NCBI GenBank assembly: GCA_907163375.1
Contig: CAJQUW010012972.1
Span: 620,001 to 684,000, forward strand
Length of the DNA stretch: 64,000 nucleotides
From: Prostheceraeus crozeri
Lineage: Eukaryota; Platyhelminthes; Polycladida; Euryleptidae
Direction of reading: 5' to 3'
This document shows positions 45,901 to 57,367 of the stretch, in pieces. The first letter of the stretch is position 1. The number at the start of each line of letters is the position of its first letter. A model generated the notes under the pieces. The model saw only the letters and a program-made list of their open reading frames with translations. It ran no database searches and was not told the origin of the DNA. The position numbers and the translations under genes were made by a program.

Positions 45901-47099
45901 ATTTAACTTGGACCGAACCTTGATTTCCTTGTAGATAATTGGGATGAAGTAAAAGGGTGATGCTCATCGTTGCAGATAGTATCGGATAATCCGGCGTCAG
46001 ATACAGACAGTGAGTTTGGATTACTTTAACTGTGAACAGAATAAATGTACCTCCTTCGCCAATGTGAGTTGGAGAGTCTATCTCGTACGTAAATTCAAAA
46101 CTGCATGATGATCATTGTGAAGCTCAATGTGGATGTTCTTACCACCAGTAAAGATGATAGATTCAAAGACGAAGTGCTTTCAGGTTTGACAAAGCTAATC
46201 ATAGAAAAGCTGAGGTAATAGGACCGGTGCGATAACATAATAGTACATTAAAAGATGAAGATCAACCGACGATTGTGTGTATAAGCATGCATTCAAACAG
46301 AAATGGGTCAGATGAAAGATGTATTCGTGACATTTTATAAAGCATGGCGTAATAGCTACCATAAAACCATGGTTAGTCAGCAGCGAACAGTCACATGTAG
46401 AGTAGTCTCAGTGGCGAGCTTTGTCGATAACACAGAGATTCTGCTGCAGAATCAGACGAAGACACACTGAGTCCGGATTAAGCAGTGCTTCAGTCAAAAG
46501 GAGGATGCCAATGGCTTTGGCTTGGCGGAAATCAAGGATTTGATCAAGATTGCTGTGTAATGAACGAAAGGTGGAGCCCAAAAGTGAAGTGACTCTTGGA
46601 TCTCTCCTGGTGACGCTGAGCTCGACTAGCATTCTTATTACAGCAGTATCTCTAGACTACAATAGCATTGGTTTCCGATCTCTTTGAAAGACCTACATGA
46701 AAGAGAAAAGTCTGCACTGATGTAGCACATTAAATTTTGAGAAATAATTTCAAAAAGTTTACTTACTGAGAGCAATGCTGCAGTCTGATCCATTAACGAC
46801 TTCATTCCATACAATGATATTTGCTGCCGGCATATATGAGCTTGAGGGCAATGCCGTTTTTGGCCTGTAAGTAAGTGCCATAAGTTCACGATGTGATATT
46901 CATGATACTGAGTCATAGCATAGTTATAGAAACATATAAAATGTCAAGCAGGGTTTAGTCCATGTGAGTGAAGTTTAATTGACGCAAGATCTAGAGTAGC
47001 AGTGTCTACTTCTATTACGTCAACATGAAGCAAGAAGTATTACACATTTCTGAACAAACAGTTTTTTTGGAAAACTTGGTGCTTGACTAGTCCATTTTG
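45901..47099. other. No gene identified
   Basis: Minus ORFs at 46408-46632 and 46638-46916 have mixed composition but no motif I know. The stretch 46385-46620 is somewhat GC-richer than its surroundings. Confidence 0.3.
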
Positions 47100-47900
47100 A
47101 ATTGTGATAGTAAAATGTAGGAGGGAAATTGAGTTTTCATTAGTAGGGTACTCAGTTGTAAATTTATGATAATATGAATACAATTCATCGTTTCTGGAAT
47201 ACTCAAGGATTGATTGTTGTTGGTAGTTATAATGTCATCTACATATCTTGTTTACAAAAGTATAGGATGTGATGATGCAATTTGACTTTTCATTCTATCC
47301 ATGAACAACATTGCTAGAACACCGGAAACGCTAGTGCCCACCGGAAGTCCTTTTTTGGCGGTAAGTTACATTATTGAAAGTAAAACACATGTTTTCAAAG
47401 AGAGTGATGAGTAAGTGACCAATGTCATCTACTTTCAATTCGTAGTAGAGATGGCTTTTCTCAGTCAATCGATGAGCTACGTTCGAAAAAGCTTCATGAA
47501 ATGGAATGGATGTATACATTGCGTCAAGATCAAGGCTAAAAATATGTGGAGGTTCTTTTGACCTCCACATATTTTGGCAGACTTTTGATCTAAAGTTGAT
47601 ATTCTGTCAATCAAGCTGGAAGTGTCACTTAGATGGGCATTGACGTCGTTCAGCAGTGGATTAATAAGTGTCTTCAAAGGCCACAGTAATTTGAATGCTG
47701 GATAGTTGATAGAGGAGATAATTGGTCTGATTTTCAAATTTTGTAAAAAATTGCGTCTTTGTTAGGAGATAGAAAGTGGGCAATTTTGCATTTGTTACTT
47801 TGTAGCTGTTCAGTGTATGTTCTGGAACTCTTCTGTCAATGCAAATTGTTTTTGAATAGATTCTGTTTAATACAGTTTCAACTTTCATGTTTCAGTTATT
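47100..47900 (-). pseudogene. Penelope-like reverse transcriptase relic
   Basis: Minus-strand fragments in order match the RT of Penelope-like elements: LPTFYLLTKT (start of RT, about 47790), KIRPIISSINYPAFKLLW (47737-47690), the finger/palm block PHIFSLDLDAMYTSIP (47555-47500), FTFNNVTYRQK, GLPVGTSVSGVLAMLFMDRM (47345-47300) and TRYVDDI holding the catalytic Asp pair at about 47250-47230. MYTSIP and the GLPVGTSVS-type block are hallmarks of this group. At least three frameshifts and a stop just before the YVDD box. The thumb and GIY-YIG nuclease are not found downstream, so the copy is truncated or cut at its 3' end. Confidence 0.8.
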
Positions 47901-48443
47901 ATCATGCAGTTCAGCTTCATCTAGCTTCAAGGAAATACATATAGCTAGCCAATGTCGACGTGAATGTTATGCAAAACACACTTAAAAGTATGTAATAGAC
48001 AGAAAATTAGTATAAATCAAGCTGATTTTATCATGGTCATTATATCAATTTATTCTCATTAAATATTTAAAGTTTTTTGACAAGATAATTATCAACTTTC
48101 TCAACTAAAACAGCAGAATGCGAATAATCTGCTGACAGTGTGATTTTTTTGCCTCTGATGGCACAGATCAGAAGCTCATGTTTATATCGCAGATGTTATG
48201 TTTTTCAAGCTTTAGATTCACGAATCCACAAAATCAAATAGTCATTCATTGATTATATCAACAACGGATTGCGGACCGAATCAAGATTGTATATACTGTT
48301 TTCATTTTTTTTAGTTGCGACAATATGAGTCAAACTGTTCTTCAGATATTTCAGGATGAAAACAGTTCTGGAATTAGTCAAAGCGTCGAATATTTGCAAC
48401 AATTGCTTTTATTGTCTGCTCGAAGGTATGCCATTTTGACAAC
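47901..48443. other. No gene recognised
   Basis: AT-rich DNA without supported ORFs. Confidence 0.35.
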
Positions 48444-48689
48444 ACTAAATATAAGTAAGTAAGTCAGTAAGTAATGCGTTTATTGAAAGTACGAGTAAAT
48501 AGAAATCAAATATACAAAGACAGCAAAATGGCAAATCAGTTAGAACTTGCATATAAAATGACATCACTTCCTGTTTCTTCCATTACTTCCTGGCTTTGAA
48601 AAGAATATTCGACAATAATGAAGAAGTCAGATTTCAGCGTTACAAGACCAGAAAAAAATGAATTCTGGCGTCTACACCTTTTCAAGTTC

Positions 48690-48820
48690 AAATTCGGGAA
48701 AAGCAAATGATGTTCGGAAAAAGTACATTCAAATTCGGAAAAGCTAAAACCAAATTCGGAAAAAGTAAGGTCAAATTCGGAAAAAGTAACTTCAACTTCG
48801 GAATAAGTAAATCAAATTTC
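48690..48820 (+). repeat. Left 21-bp tandem array
   Basis: Five to six imperfect units of the AAATTCGGAAAAAGTAAGGTC type. The mirror array is at about 51410-51490. Likely transposase-binding sites by analogy. Confidence 0.75.
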
Positions 48821-49067
48821 GGCTCATACTTCTCTTTACCTATGACACTTTTTGTAATATATATCAAGATTTAGGAAAGGACTCATATGTACAAGGACAG
48901 TTTATCAATCTAAAATTTGCGAAATATTTCATACCCCAAAAACAATTGATAGACTTTCGTCAGACTTTTCATATAATCGAGCTTCAGGACAAATGAAGCC
49001 GACATAGTTTTCTCGATTATATTTTTAGCAACCGTGGGATACCCATGACAATGGCAATACTTAATAT

Positions 49068-49886
49068 TTGTCCTCATCTCACGTTGATATTTTCAAGACG
49101 ACAATGGCTTGTCGAGCTTCTTGCAAACGAAAGTCTGCTGAAACGAAGAAAAGAGTCATTGATACAGCGATCGCAGGTGAAGATTGGGTGGCAATTGCTG
49201 CTGCTAATGATATAAGCTACAAAACAGTCCATCATTGGCTGCGTACGATGGACTCAGAAGAAGAGGACATGGATCAGCGAGACTCATGTACGAAAGAGGC
49301 GTTCACATTACGCATCAAGCGGTTACAAATCGTTTGAATGGAAAGCTTATATCATTCAAGAAGTGTAACACTGAACCTGCTTTAATGAATTTAATGAATA
49401 GTTGAGAAAAGAAGCAGTTGCGACGTCAATATGTGAGAAAATTATTTGATTTTGTTGCCGCCGACAAGATCATAGCCTTTATCGGCGAGACGAACTTCAA
49501 CATATTTTATCGACGTTCAAGGAAGATCTCGAGTCGGGTTACCTAAGCTCTCTGCATCCAAAGGTCCGAACCTTCACATTGTTCGTGCCATCACAAACAA
49601 CGGATTGTCATATTTCACCGGAAGAAGGGGAGCCTTTAAGCATGCCGACTGCGCTCTGTGGCTACATGAATGTATCCGACAGCTCAGTGCACATGAAGTT
49701 CCCACGGAACAACTTAGCATGGCATGTGACAATGCTCCAGCACATAGTCGTCTTGAGAGCGTTTGTGATGAAACTGAACTTGAAGGAGCTCATATTTTGC
49801 GTCTAGGACCTTATAGTCCAATGCTGAATCCTATTGAAACATGCTGTTCATCTGTAAAAGCAAATGATAAAAGCTTTTCTCACTGA
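49068..49886 (+). pseudogene. IS630/Tc1-like transposase, catalytic Asp lost
   Basis: DDE transposase. The N-terminal part (49068-49337) has a helix-turn-helix style segment (KKRVIDTAIAGEDWVAIA, then YKTVHHWL). After a break, the frame near 49475-49535 reads AFIGETNFNIFYRRSR, where the family has D instead of G, so the first catalytic residue is lost. A stop and shifts follow. The last frame (49605-49886) has ACDNAPAHSRLE with the second Asp, and GPYSPMLNPIE with the terminal Glu, 35 residues between them (DDxE type). The YSPMLNPIE ending is typical of Tc1/IS630-like proteins, different from the two mariners at 5 and 16 kb. Dead by at least two shifts, a stop and a catalytic substitution. Confidence 0.75.
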
Positions 49887-50341
49887 ACATTCACGGGAGC
49901 TTTACAGAGGTGAGATGAAACAAGGCGAGTTACACGAATTGAGTTTTACTCGCAATTTCTTGAAAGGGCAGTAAATTTTGCATTAAATAATACATGTATT
50001 TCTCCAACAATTATTAACGCTTGCAATCATAGCCAAAAATTCTATTCACAAGCACTTGCACTTGAGGATATGAGGGTCGGTTTCTAAGTTGATTGTTTGT
50101 GACTATGCTAGTATTTTGACAGTTGTTTAGTGTTTCTATGAGTGCGCGATGATGACAATACCAAAGATGTAATACTGAGATTGTTTGATGAACAAGCTGT
50201 GTGCTTTTATGCAGTTTGCTGTTTTTATGAAATAAAATAAATATTTTTTTATAATAACAGTGCTTTTGTTAACGCTTCGATTATTTTGGAAAGCGCAAAT
50301 TAGAAATATTTCATAAGTTTTAAAATGACAGGCCATACATA

Positions 50342-51335
50342 CACTGTAAATCGCTGGATAGGAAAATTACATACAAACATATACCAAAATCACATACAAT
50401 TTGAAACTAACATCTGATACGAGATTCTCGTATGTTTACAGAGATCTGTTATGTTTTTCATACGAAATCTCACTTACTTTCGGATGTGATTGGTATGTAG
50501 CGATACGAACTATTCTATATGTGATTGGCTGTTTTGCAATGAAATACGAGTTTTTGGTATGTTTTATATACGAGACCCGATGCACATTGGTCTTCATTCG
50601 TATGTGTTTCGTATGAATAGCTTTAAGTCACATGGCAAAAAATAAGTTATATTACATAGTACTTACAACTAACTTTTTTCAGTATTACTAGTCGTGAATA
50701 TTTTTTGTTTGATAGAGTGATATTTAACTAGATTAGATTTATTGTGAAATTAAAGCTCCATGTCATATTTGCTACTTGTCTTATGGCATTCACAAGACTC
50801 ATAATTAGCTCATTTCCTTGAACTAAGTTGATAAACATCATTTCAATAAAACGATAACTTTCGAGCAAACATGTTGACTTATATATCTCAAACATAACTA
50901 TTTTTGCGTTCATGAATTATTATGTGTTTTTATTTCGGATTGATAATATCCTTAGTTCCAAAATTACATAATGCATAATTGTTGATGGTCAAAAACATAT
51001 TGATTATTCATGAAATGCCTTAGACTAACGTGTATTAAAATCGAATTCAGTATTGTAAGTTTGACTAATAAATGTCATTATCTTACCACTTACAAAACAG
51101 TAGCAACATTAGTGTGATCTTTATTGACAAAAGTCAACATATATTAGAAATCAACATATATAAGAAATCATTGATGCTTTCCTTTAACATTGTGCTGGTA
51201 TGGCTGTAGAGCATACCACATTTGAAATAACATACGAAAAGTATACAAATATATACCAAGATAATACAGAAATATACCAAAAAATATTTTGGTATGCATC
51301 CTTCGTATGTGATTGGTATTGAGCGATTTACAGTG
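50342..51335 (-). mobile_element. CACTG MITE, full copy 2 (inverted)
   Basis: CACTGTAAATCGCT ends at 50342 and 51335 with TA on each flank. The body is the inverse of 42642-43662, including the AATATTTTTTGG-type block near the family's left end. It lies inside the right half of the IS630/Tc1-like transposon, so it inserted after that element. Confidence 0.85.
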
Positions 51336-51786
51336 TACTTATATATCTAAGTCTAGATGGATGCTTCATAGATGTTTAGAGCAGTATAAGCATGTTCTGA
51401 AATTAGCTTTACTTTTTCCTAGTTTGAATTTGCTTTTTCCGAATATCATTTACTTTTTCAGAATTTGAATTTACTTTTTCCGAATTCGTGCTTGAAAAGG
51501 TGTAGACGTTGAAAAATGCGGTAAAATAATGTCCGTTACGTGGCATTTGAAGAGGCATATGATCATTGATCATATAAGGGACAAGCTGGAGATTCACACT
51601 TGGGTAAGAAATTTACAGGACAAGCGTTTATGCATCTTATCGAAATCAGACATGATTGAGCATTTACATTCTTGACCACACATTACACGATGAGTGAGCT
51701 TTCAGAATTTCTCAATTCTGTGGTATATTTCAGACAACAATTCACAAAACAAGGGAGTAACATGCATAAAAAGTGAAACAATACAA

Positions 51787-52367
51787 CTATGGAACACTTC
51801 TATCAACTTTTCTTTGGAAACATAATGGTTTTAGAATGCGCATAACATACAAACAACGAGTTGCATAGAGTAAAATGTTATCAAAATGCCTATTCCAACT
51901 TAAGTCATCTGTGATTGTGGCACCAAGAATACAAATTGTGCTAGTAAGCTCAACATCTGTGTAGGCAAATTCGGCAGCACCCCTTTTGCGACGAAAGAAC
52001 ATCTGCTTACACTTTCCTATGCTTAGAAATAGTGTTCACATGCGACCACGATGATACAAGTGACATATGATCTGGATTCGGCTATGATGTTTCGTGCAGA
52101 ATTCAACAAGGGATAGGTCATCAGCATACTTGATAAGCCTTTAATTATGAGGATTTATTGTCAGATTACCGATAAAGATAGAAAAAAAGGATATGGACCG
52201 AAAATAGAACCCTGAGGCACACAGAAATTGAAAAAAGACAGAGGACTGATGCCATCATTCATACAAAATCGCTGGCATTGATTTGACAAAAATGAAGCAA
52301 TTACATTATATTCCACGACTTGCACGTTTGCCGATTTGTTCATTAGCCGGTTGAAGGTGGTTCCCAA
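51787..52367 (-). pseudogene. Non-LTR reverse transcriptase, palm and thumb relic
   Basis: Minus-strand blocks in order: a frame with SNQCQRF and then VPQGSIFGPYPFFL (52250-52180), the RT fingers-palm motif; IKYADDLSLV (about 52130-52100), the catalytic YADD box; then, after a stop, MFFRRKRGA (52002) leading to GATITDDLSWNRHF and ATRCLYVMRILKP, the thumb. This order is that of CR1/Jockey-like ORF2. A few stops and shifts break it. C-terminal blocks (ICG or MCG with C-x-C) continue toward 51510 and, past the inserted transposon, to the 3' tail. Confidence 0.75.
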
Positions 52368-52450
52368 GCAACAGAAATTCCTCTTGTCCAGATGCTTTTA
52401 CCAGTTGCATGGCAGTGACGCATCAACATTACTGCACGTGCTGCAATCAC

Positions 52451-53925
52451 AGCTCTTGGCAAAATATTACTTCTTTAAGTTCAGATCTGTATTTATGTCT
52501 GTAGATTATTGCGATTATATTTGTTCTTTGATGTAAATTAATTGTTTTCATCATCCTTTTCGTCATTGCCAATCAATCTCTAGAGGTGCAAAAGAATTCT
52601 TGAATTTTTCAAATTCCACGATACTTGCTATTTTGCATCACCGCAAATGAAATATCTTGATTCTCGTCTCTCATTGGTTGAGACGATCGCTATATTTTTG
52701 TTTGCACTAATACATTGTCTATTAGTGTCGTATATTTGATGTTATGCTTATTTGATGCATCAATTGTTATATTCTGCGCTTCAAAAGTATGCTGGAGACT
52801 CTTGACATATGCTTTATGCACCTTTGAATATCATGTCAGATTGAGGATAGTAACCAGTCTATTATCAAATCTCATCATAGGACTACAGTAAGGAAGGACT
52901 AGGCATATAGGCCATAGGCCCCTTATGCATATTTGCTCACACTATTGACATGCCTATTGTGTTATGCGTTTTAATATCTTATCTCCGCAGCACCTCAGAA
53001 ATGTCTGGTTTAGCCACTGGTAGGCCTACACATAAAAAATCCATCTAGTCTGCCTTCCGCATAGTGATGCGATCGGCCAACATTTACTTTGCAATCACTA
53101 TAACATGATTTGCTACTTATGAATTATTAAAGACGATCGCTGAAGTAGCCAATAAACATTCTGCGTCCATTTGGCTCTTCAAATTTCATTGGGAGCAGTT
53201 GTCTTCGTTATTTTCTATCTGAATCACTTGAAGTAGGCAAAATCATTATAATTTGTCAATCTCGTTTATTTTGTGAATGTCGCAAAAATACTAGTGAACG
53301 GCATTCAAATGCTATTCTGCGAAAATTAAGGAGATGTTTCTATTTTACGTTGACATCATTGATAATGATATTAACATACTTTGTAATCCAGTTTCTTACC
53401 ATGAAATTGAAATAAATCTGCCATCCCATAGAACAGTCAATTCAACTTGCCGATGTCTTGTCGAAGGATATAGCAACTCAATGTTGATGATGTAAATATC
53501 GCTGAATTTGCGTTGTTCAGGACAGGAATTCACATTGTCACTAGGAAATTTGTCGGTGCATTCCAGACCTTACTCCATAAAATATAACTGTACTTCGCAA
53601 ATTTCACGCAAACAATCTAATGAAACGATTGCATAATGATCATAACCAAGATGGCAGCAGTGTTTTCGAAGGACACGAGTTATTAAAAATGCAAGCCATT
53701 TTCCAATTTTTTTCCATAATGAGTCCATATTTTCTCAGCGATTCCCAAAAGTACATTCGAGAGACATCTATGAGACTAAATGAAATAATATTGCAATGAC
53801 GCATAGTTTAGTGCAGATATCTCTGGTCTTCCAGTGATCTCAGTCATGTCTCAGTGCATTATGAAAAAATATCACACGGAAATTTTCATGAATTCCTAGC
53901 TCGCGGAATATGTTTGTGGTAACTC
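52451..53925. other. No gene recognised
   Basis: AT-rich, no supported ORF, no clear repeat. It may hold the truncated 5' border of the non-LTR. Confidence 0.35.
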
Positions 53926-54455
53926 CGTAGAATTTCAATGAATGTGGAGTAAAAATTTGCCAATGGAACTAACTTTTGTAAATGTTATTCACAAGCTGCT
54001 TGCTGGAGTTGCTACACAATGTCTTTTCATAGCAATTTTCTATTACAATAACAATTTACAGATATCTATCACTACAGAAGGAGGAATTAATATATTTGTA
54101 AATTTTACATTATTTAGGGCCTACATTTAAATTTTGTATATTACGATCTTTGATGTTTGTAAAGCCTGATTTGGCTCATTTATACGTGACCAAGACTTCC
54201 GAAACGTCGTACAAGCCAAAAAAATGATACCTATTTTGAGGCATTTTTCGCAAAAAAAGGAATAGAAAATAGTAAAATAAAAGGTATGGCTAAGCTTCTA
54301 AAATAGAGATTTTCATAACAAGACACGTAGAGAGTGTAAATTCAAATTTTGCATTACATGTACATCATCTTGCTCAATAGCTAAGTCAATAGTTGCACTT
54401 TTAAATGCACCCTAGATAACTGCATGAGACTATGCAAATCTTGATTGTCACAACA
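53926..54455 (-). repeat. 3' LTR of BEL element, with extra 250 bp
   Basis: Matches the 5' LTR at both ends: the shared outer part is TAGAATTTCAATGAATGTGG and the inner end is TTGATTGTCACAACA. About 250 bp of AT-rich sequence between roughly 54040 and 54305 has no counterpart in the other LTR, so it is an insertion here or a deletion there. The terminal CA has become CG. Confidence 0.8.
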
Positions 54456-54470
54456 TACTCCCCCATATGA
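54456..54470 (-). promoter_or_regulatory. Polypurine tract of BEL element
   Basis: Minus strand reads ATATGGGGGAGTA directly before the LTR start TGTTGTGACAA, the place and base pattern of a plus-strand primer tract. Confidence 0.65.
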
Positions 54471-54529
54471 GAATGCCATTCTCATATAAATAACAGATCG
54501 TCTTCAAATGACATTTTCACAATCCTTTC

Positions 54530-55028
54530 TGTTTGAATTGATGATTTTGTTCAACTCCAGTTGGGTCAGACTCGATGCAGCTCGTCGCAACACCACTTCT
54601 CCTGTCTTCACGAGGACAACTCAGGTAACTTCATCAGGTCCTGGAAAAATATTCATGATGCGATCTACAGAAAACTAGCATTTAAACCGATCAGAGCGCA
54701 ACATGATACTATCACCCACCTAAACCTTCTCTTCCCAGTGATTTCTAGTGGCAATATCTCTGAGAGAAGTTAAGACGAATGCAAGACGAGTCCATCTGTA
54801 TTCTGATGGAGTCTCATTATCTGACGTTTCAACATCAATCCAGATGAAGCGAAGAGCATCTCTATCTTCAGTTCTTATTTTGAACTGAAGGAAAGCCTCT
54901 TCAATATCTGCAGTCAAAGTCACAGGGAAGCGTCGAAATTGTAATAATATACCAAACAATTCAGGCAACATGTTTGGGCCAGAAAGGAGAATATCATTCT
55001 CCAGACATATCTGTAGCAGATGCATCAA
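54530..55028 (-). pseudogene. BEL RT fragment fused to integrase C-terminus by deletion
   Basis: From 55028 the minus frame gives the BEL/Pao RT blocks LLSGPNMLPELFGILLQFRR and VTLTADIEEAFLQFKI, then DRDALRFIW. Soon after EYRW the frame changes character to LTSLRDIATRNHWEEKV, WVGDSIMLRSDRF and FPGPDEVT (with stops). This is the C-terminal beta-barrel of BEL integrase (V-G-D-x-V-L-x followed by R-W and G-x-D). The catalytic RT palm, RNase H and integrase core are absent, so a single deletion near 54800 joined the two ends. Confidence 0.75.
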
Positions 55029-55793
55029 AGACGGGTCTCACCGTGGATGTGGATTTATTAAGTTTGACAATTAGACGGTGTACCATATACCGACTAATTC
55101 CACCTGAATTTTCTCAGACTTTCTATCATACCCAACTTAATGTATTCTACAAAGATGGCGTTGTAAGCGGATAGAATATTAGGACTTTCTTTGAGATTCA
55201 GTCGAACATTCTGAAATCGAATGAAGGCTTGAGATCTGAGTGTATCTACCTCTACATACTCTCCTTCTAATATAAAGATATGACGAACCGATCATCATCA
55301 ACGTATGCATTCTCTTCGAAATGGTTCTCCAGCGGTCAAATTTTCTTCTGATACCTGCGAATCAATACCTAATTCTTCATTTTCCCAAAACGTAGCTAGA
55401 TTTTCGTTTGCGTTTGCATTCAATTTAATAAGGTTGCAACTGCTTTACTTTGTGTTTTGAGGTACATTTTGCTGAATTTTCCAATATACAGTGAAACCGA
55501 ACAATGTGTTAGTGACATATAGACGTAACTCATCGATTCTTACAGTGGAATTCAATTTTGAAATGTCATCCTTGTAATCGCATCCTACTATCATATCTGC
55601 TGTTTTACTTTATAGCGAAACATTGTCTGTCATTTGATGATTCTTCATGAAAGTTTTCAGAGCATCCGACAAATCGTTGCATTGAATAGCAGAACATATT
55701 TTCTCAACGACAACGCAGTTAATTTCAACACATTTGATGATACTTTTTTGTTGCTTAGTCGAACATTCACGATCGGATAATTTCTGGAAGGTC

Positions 55794-56114
55794 CTATGTC
55801 ATCATCGAAACCAGAGAGCGCAAAATTGACGTTTTCTGAGACTTCATTCCTAATTCGTTGACAATTTTCTTTCTGATGTATGAAAGTTGGCTGCCACTAT
55901 CAAAAAACACACGGCAATATTTAGAGGATGGATATATCTTTACAAGAGCAGTGCATATTACGGAAAACGTATTCGAATTGATTGAAGCACAGCTAACAGT
56001 CGAATGATCAGGAGGACCAGCATCGGAATCATCACTAACAGTTACTGAGGATTTACTATATGTAGTAGCCTCTGATGAGATATCATCAATTTGCAAAAGT
56101 GCCGGTTTTTGCAT
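55794..56114 (-). pseudogene. BEL/Pao aspartic protease region
   Basis: The minus ORF contains YCRVFFDSGSQLSYIRKKIV, where FFDSGSQ is the D-S-G active site of Pao-type retroviral-like proteases, and LGM follows as in LGL of the family. It sits directly downstream of gag, as expected. The region between it and RT (55030-55790) is the decayed linker and start of RT, with many stops. Confidence 0.75.
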
Positions 56115-57055
56115 TTCTTACATGTAAATCTCACCATGTGCGGTTTTAAACAATTGAAGCACAAATTTCTAGATTTTATTTCATTGTTTCTTTTAATTAC
56201 AGGTAATTTGAGAAAGCTGGAGCACTGATCGATCCAGTGATCATCTTCACAAATTGAACATTTACTTTTCTGATTACTCGTAACTTGACAAACTGATGAA
56301 ATACGTGATGGCACATTGCCATGCAAATTCAATGAAGTACGAGTAAACGTAGAATCATTATACGTGTGAGCATGCACACCACGCGAATCGTTGCGCTTCG
56401 ATATGGATTTGTAGGCACTGCTTCCATCACAATATTTTTTACTTGTTTGTAGAATATCAAGCTCAGTATTCAAGTCGCGCAAACTCAGCGAACATTGGTT
56501 CAGGCAATCGCTGCAACACAATCGGCACAAGAAAACAACTATGAGAGTCACTCGAAATTCCGAGACTACTCAAGCTTCCCGTGTTGATTTCTACTTCGTT
56601 AATGAATTGTCAGTGATCGTATATTGCATGGTTGTATGCATGAAAAATTCTCTGAATATGAGCACGTATTATCAGACTTTTCTTTCCGAAACGTTCGCAA
56701 AGGAGGTTATATGCAACATCGCAATTATCAGAGCACAATGAAAAACCCTTGACAACATTAAATATTTACTCTTAAGCTGACTTCGAAGGTGATTGAATTT
56801 ATCTAATGCGGAAATATCGGTCCTATTATGAACTGAGGAAGCAAAGCTATCATGAAGCAGTTGCCAATCCAGGAAATCAACGGAAAATGTGGGAAGGTTA
56901 ATTTTGGGTAACCGAATGTGGTTGCGCTCACCTATGATGCACGTTGTTGTATTGCTGCTGTCAAAAAATGTTAGAACGATTGACCATTTTTTTTAATTAT
57001 TCGAATGTCGTTCCATATATTTGCTGAAGATAATTGAAAATTTCCACAGACATCA
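56042..57055 (-). pseudogene. BEL/Pao gag with zinc knuckles
   Basis: Gag of a BEL/Pao element, the coat protein that packages RNA. The N-terminal half (57000-56770) shows the family block RLPKINLPTFSVDFLDWQ and FASSVHNRTDISALDKF. The C-terminal part (56551-56042) has two Cys-His clusters: CSICEDDHWIDQC, and NLCFNCLKPHMVRFTC with CKKCKNRH. Stops and shifts separate the halves around 56550-56770, so it is not translatable as one protein. The zinc clusters and the LPKINLPTF-type opening are diagnostic. Confidence 0.8.
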
Positions 57056-57066
57056 TTGTACACTAT

Positions 57067-57083
57067 TCCCGGCCGACGCACCA
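57067..57083 (-). promoter_or_regulatory. Primer-binding site, tRNA-Gly type
   Basis: Minus strand reads TGGTGCGTCGGCCGGGA three bases after the LTR. The plus strand TCCCGGCCGACGCACCA equals the 3' end of an animal tRNA-Gly with its CCA tail, as I recall it. BEL/Pao elements often use tRNA-Gly. Confidence 0.75.
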
Positions 57084-57086
57084 ATT

Positions 57087-57367
57087 TGTAGAATTTCAAT
57101 GAATGTGGAGTAAAAATTAACCAATGGAGCTAACTTTTGTACTTGTAATTCACAAGCTGCCTGCAGGAGTTACTACACAACGTCTTTTCATAACAAGACA
57201 CGTAGAGAGTGTAAATTCAAATTTTGCATCACATGTACATCATCTTGCTCAATAGCTATCCATAGTCCTGGTCAACAGCTACATGTATGTCAATAGTTGC
57301 ATTTGTAAATGCACCACAGATAACCGCATGAGACTATGGGAATCTGGGAATCTTGATTGTCACAACA
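57087..57367 (-). repeat. 5' LTR of BEL element
   Basis: 281 bp, starting TGTTGTGACAATC and ending TTCTACA in element orientation. It matches 53926-54455 apart from that copy's extra internal 250 bp and scattered substitutions. Confidence 0.85.

Larger units (their letters stand above)
48669..51508 (+). mobile_element. IS630/Tc1-mariner-like transposon with 21-bp subterminal repeats
   Basis: The ends CGTCTACACCTTTTCAAG face each other at 48669 and 51508. Inside each end is a tandem array of about 21 bp built on AAATTCGGAAAAAGTAA (about five to six units left, about four right, inverted). One transposase gene lies at 49068-49886 and a CACTG MITE sits at 50342-51335. Without the MITE the element is about 1.85 kb. 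No clear TA duplication is seen; the immediate flanks are TGG and TTG. Confidence 0.75.
48444..52450 (-). mobile_element. Non-LTR retrotransposon relic, interrupted by two DNA elements
   Basis: Minus strand. RT blocks lie at 52367-51787, and the 3' end at 48668-48444 closes with AATAAACGCATTACTTACTG and a (CTTA)n-type tail (TAAG repeats on the plus strand at 48451-48470). Joining the sequence left of 48669 to that right of 51508 restores a continuous C-terminal reading frame, which shows the 2.8-kb DNA transposon landed inside this element. The 5' part is missing. Confidence 0.65.
53926..57367 (-). mobile_element. BEL/Pao LTR retrotransposon, internally deleted
   Basis: Element on the minus strand with both LTRs (57087-57367 and 53926-54455), a tRNA-Gly-type primer site, gag, protease and part of RT, then an integrase tail and a purine tract before the 3' LTR. 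Internal length is only 2.6 kb where family members have about 5 kb or more. The missing part runs from mid RT through RNase H to most of integrase. No clean 5-bp target duplication (flanks AACTC and CTCCA). Confidence 0.85.

Noticed and set aside
48451..48470. TAAG repeats as telomeric DNA
   Set aside because: Only a few units, adjacent to an AATAAA-bearing non-LTR end, so a retroelement tail explains them.
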